39,945 nt of DNA from a virus. The position numbers and the translations under genes were made by a program. The stretch is from positions 1-39,945 of the IMG/VR virus record IMGVR_UViG_3300046003_005931; one strand, written 5' to 3'. This document shows, piece by piece, positions 38,246 to 39,945 of this stretch (position 1 is the first letter of the stretch; each line of letters opens with the position of its first letter). A model generated the notes under the pieces. It was not told the origin of the DNA. It ran no database searches and saw nothing but the letters and a program-made list of their open reading frames with translations.

Positions 38246-38265
38246 AATTAAATTTCGTATATTTA
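38234..38265 (+). promoter_or_regulatory. promoter (ATTG-N20-TATATTTA)
   Basis: ATTG at 38234-38237 in the last codons of the 38060 gene, a 20-nt spacer and TATATTTA at 38258-38265; ATG at 38291. From TTCG onward it repeats the 37189 leader. Confidence 0.75.
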
Positions 38266-38290
38266 AGTATAATTTAAAAAAATAAAGGTT

Positions 38291-38599
38291 ATGAAAAAAA
38301 CAAATCAAAATACAAATGGAACTTCATTCCAAGATGTAACATTTAAAGCAAGTATTCAACAGTTAATTAATGTATTTGGAGAACCTGATTATGAAGATAA
38401 TACAGGTAATGATAAAACTAATTTTGAATGGGTTATGGAGACTGATGATGAAAAAGTATTCATGATATATGATTGGAAAGAGTATAGAGAATTAGACCCA
38501 AATGAACAAATAGAATGGCATATTGGTTCACATTCAAGAGGAATTTCAGGTGAGGCTCAATATGAAGTGATTAGAGAACTTGGTAATTATGTTGACTAA
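38291..38599 (+). CDS. hypothetical phage protein (102 aa)
   Basis: The protein has a recognisable layout seen in other phages: an N-terminal FKASIQQLINVFGEPDYED, a strand FEWVMETDDEKVFMIYDWKE, and EQIEWHIGSHSRG with a Trp-His-Ile-Gly core. The family is widespread among phages and of unknown function. It overlaps the next gene by 11 bases. Confidence 0.8.
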   Translation: MKKTNQNTNGTSFQDVTFKASIQQLINVFGEPDYEDNTGNDKTNFEWVMETDDEKVFMIYDWKEYRELDPNEQIEWHIGSHSRGISGEAQYEVIRELGNYVD

Positions 38600-38909
38600 A
38601 GCAGAAATAGCTAGACTAATCAGTTTAAAAGTAAATGCATCTAAGGGTGAATTAGTACAATTCTTTCACTCAACTTTTTATAAAGAGAGGTTGAGTGAAA
38701 AGGAGTATGTAGATGATTTCTTATCATTCCAAACTGAACTCAATACCTATTTAGAACATAATAAAGATTGGAGTATAAATGATACATTCCTAAAAGATAA
38801 ACCATTTACTACCTCTAAAATACCTGTTAAGGTATTAAAACAAATGCAACAGAATTATGAAGAAGCACAGGCCTATATAGACCAAATAATAAGAGAAATA
38901 AATGATTAG
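38589..38909 (+). CDS. hypothetical helical protein (106 aa)
   Basis: The start at ATG 38589 lies in the AATTATG context, inside the end of the previous gene; an ATG 9 bases upstream is in frame but less well placed. The product is helical and charged (TKAEIARLISLKVNASKGEL; VLKQMQQNYEEAQAYIDQII). No known motif. Its TAG belongs to the TTAG box of the next promoter. Confidence 0.7.
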   Translation: MLTKAEIARLISLKVNASKGELVQFFHSTFYKERLSEKEYVDDFLSFQTELNTYLEHNKDWSINDTFLKDKPFTTSKIPVKVLKQMQQNYEEAQAYIDQIIREIND

Positions 38910-38937
38910 GCTTATTAAATAAGATTTCGTATATTTA
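38906..38937 (+). promoter_or_regulatory. promoter (TTAG-N20-TATATTTA)
   Basis: TTAG at 38906-38909 overlapping a stop codon, a 20-nt spacer ending TTTCG and TATATTTA at 38930-38937; ATG at 38965. Confidence 0.8.
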
Positions 38938-38964
38938 AATATTATTAATTTAAAAATAGAAAAA

Positions 38965-39180
38965 ATGGCAACAAAAAGCACAATTAATTACAAGGGATTT
39001 GAGTTTGATTATGAATACAATTTTTCAGCAGGTGCGAAAGCAACTTGGGAAGATCCAGAAGAATATGATGAATGGGAAATTTATAATATTACTCTAAACG
39101 GTATAGACGCAGAAGACCTTATTGAAGATATGCGAGAAGATTTTGAGCAAGAAGTTATTGATCATCTAACCAACAATTAA
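38965..39180 (+). CDS. acidic hypothetical protein (71 aa)
   Basis: A very acidic protein (TWEDPEEYDEWEIYNITLNG, then a helix DAEDLIEDMREDFEQEVIDH), with the charge pattern of DNA-mimic or anti-restriction phage proteins, though no specific family is evident. Followed one base later by another acidic ORF. Confidence 0.75.
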   Translation: MATKSTINYKGFEFDYEYNFSAGAKATWEDPEEYDEWEIYNITLNGIDAEDLIEDMREDFEQEVIDHLTNN

Positions 39181-39181
39181 A

Positions 39182-39340
39182 ATGGAGACAACTAAACCCA
39201 TTTGGAGTAAAATAGGCACAGAAAAGGAACCTGATGTTTATAAAAATATTAAAGATGAAGACATAGATATTTTAATTAAGGATTTTGACTTAATTGGGGA
39301 TGAGTTTGATTATGAATTAGGTTACGATGATGAATATTAA
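39182..39340 (+). CDS. small acidic protein (52 aa)
   Basis: Starts one base after the previous stop. The product is acidic (METTKPIWSKIGTEKEPDVY, then a D/E-rich middle and a GDEFDYELGYDDEY end). No family recognised. Cotranscribed with the 71-aa acidic protein. Confidence 0.65.
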   Translation: METTKPIWSKIGTEKEPDVYKNIKDEDIDILIKDFDLIGDEFDYELGYDDEY

Positions 39341-39372
39341 TTTGGCTTATTAAAATAAGATTCGTATATTTA
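39341..39372 (+). promoter_or_regulatory. promoter (TTTG-N20-TATATTTA)
   Basis: TTTG at 39341-39344 directly after a stop codon, a 20-nt spacer and TATATTTA at 39365-39372; ATG at 39395. Confidence 0.8.
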
Positions 39373-39394
39373 AGTATAATTTAAAAAAATAATT

Positions 39395-39580
39395 ATGGAA
39401 ATAGAAGATTTAATAGGTAAAGACATTCACCATAAAGACAACCCAGATTTAATTTACACTATCGCTGATTGTATTGAAGGAAGATGTAGAATAGTATGGA
39501 ACTCAACTGATGATGTTTATTACAGAGATTCAGAGATTGTTAACTACATTGAAAGAGGAATTTGGATATTAATTAATTAA
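39395..39580 (+). CDS. hypothetical protein (61 aa)
   Basis: A small acidic beta-rich protein (MEIEDLIGKDIHHKDNPDLI, then ADCIEGRCRIVWNSTDDVYY). Pattern suggests a compact five-strand fold; no family recognised. Confidence 0.7.
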   Translation: MEIEDLIGKDIHHKDNPDLIYTIADCIEGRCRIVWNSTDDVYYRDSEIVNYIERGIWILIN

Positions 39581-39585
39581 TTGTT

Positions 39586-39774
39586 ATGAAAAATTTAGAT
39601 TATGATTTAATTGATAATGTAGTATTTGGTGGAGTTGATCCGGATGATTATCCTGATTTTTGTGACGCGTATATTGAAAGTGCTGATTATAATGGAGTGG
39701 AAATGACTGAAGCTCAATTAGAACTATTAGATATAGGTTATTGGCATGATGATATTATACAATCTTGTTTTTAA
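39586..39774 (+). CDS. acidic hypothetical protein (62 aa)
   Basis: Acidic protein (DYDLIDNVVFGGVDPDDYPD, then FCDAYIESADYNGVEMTEAQ) with a TEAQLELLD helix. It is the last protein gene in the window, 40 bases before the tRNA-like element. Unknown function. Confidence 0.7.
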   Translation: MKNLDYDLIDNVVFGGVDPDDYPDFCDAYIESADYNGVEMTEAQLELLDIGYWHDDIIQSCF

Positions 39775-39796
39775 AATAATTGTTACATATTCTCTT

Positions 39797-39811
39797 GCAT
39801 TTTTGAAATGC
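39797..39811 (+). other. short hairpin GCATTT/AAATGC before the tRNA-like element
   Basis: 6-bp stem with a TTG loop, followed by GTTT. It could be a weak terminator for the 39586 gene or a processing signal for the RNA that starts 4 nt later. Confidence 0.4.
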
Positions 39812-39814
39812 GTT

Positions 39815-39893
39815 TACTGTGAAGCTTAAGTTGGCTAAAGCGCACGGTGCCGAAAGGGGCCGAGAGGACGTTGGTTCGAGTCCAACCACAGTA
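39815..39893 (+). tRNA. tRNA-like element with GNRA-capped anticodon arm
   Basis: Acceptor stem TACTGTG (39815-39821) pairs with CACAGTA (39887-39893), 7 of 7. D-arm GCTT/AAGC with a 10-nt GG-containing loop. T-arm GTTGG-TTCGAGT-CCAAC (39870-39886) is canonical. The anticodon-arm position (39843-39864) has no 7-nt loop: CACGGTGCC and GGGGCCGAG form a nearly continuous helix with mismatches A39844-A39863 and G39849-G39858, closed by GAAA. The variable loop is AGGAC. Base 8 is A instead of T; no CCA is encoded. It looks like a tRNA body without a readable anticodon, so aminoacylation or decoding is doubtful. An unusual tRNA, pseudo-tRNA or mimic are all possible. Confidence 0.55.
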
Positions 39894-39945
39894 TCAAATC
39901 ACCGGTCACTGTAAATGGCTCCACAGTGCGATGCATAGCATGGAA

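Noticed and set aside
39815-39893. Ordinary tRNA with an assigned amino acid
   Set aside because: No 7-nt anticodon loop can be drawn without breaking the closing stem, so no anticodon or amino acid is given.

Overview
The window looks like part of a large tailed-phage genome with T4-like replication genes and a Bacteroidota (Flavobacteria-like) host. Evidence seen in the sequence: about 75 tightly packed genes, all on the + strand; strong A+T bias; TAATG and ATGA stop-start overlaps; a split family-B DNA polymerase, a gp45-like clamp and gp44/gp62-like clamp-loader subunits in one block; two homing endonucleases. The host inference rests on promoters that match the Bacteroidota type (TTTG, 20-nt spacer, TATATTTA), A-rich leaders without Shine-Dalgarno sequences, a signal peptide ending CNAQ, and a DUF4494-type protein. 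No portal, terminase, capsid or tail gene is visible.

Layout. 1-4.4 kb: nucleotide genes (a QueD-like tail, QueE, FolE, a phosphoribosyltransferase, a MazG-like pyrophosphatase) interrupted by an HNH homing endonuclease. The QueD/QueE/FolE set suggests 7-deazaguanine synthesis, for DNA modification or queuosine. 4.4-13.5 kb: the replisome (polymerase in two genes separated by an unrelated ORF and a promoter, clamp, clamp loader), GroES and GroEL, a DUF3310 protein, a Cas4/AddB-like Fe-S nuclease and a ribbon-helix-helix protein. 13.5-25.2 kb: a glycan cassette with about nine glycosyltransferase-like proteins, a HAD-nucleotidyltransferase fusion, a GDPD-like protein, a short SDR and a zinc-ribbon protein, interrupted by a GIY-YIG endonuclease. 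From 15.8 to 25.2 kb it reads as one transcription unit. 25.2-31.1 kb: small unknown genes, a degenerate HNH/HTH protein, a thioredoxin and a membrane-anchored OmpA-like protein. 31.1-39.8 kb: many very small genes, nearly every one or two with its own near-identical promoter, plus an ATP-dependent DNA ligase and a DUF932 protein; this resembles an early accessory or host-takeover region. 39.8 kb: a tRNA-like element whose anticodon arm is closed by a GAAA tetraloop.

Regulation stands out. I find 22 sites with a TTTG/TTAG-type -33 box, a spacer of exactly 20 nt and a TATATTTA-type -7 box. In several, the spacer is itself a terminator hairpin, so one roughly 35-bp element could end one transcript and start the next. 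A second motif, TAATATTTATTACCATA, precedes a few genes and may be another promoter class. There is no stretch over 300 bases without a gene. All function calls come from reading motifs by eye; no database search was run.
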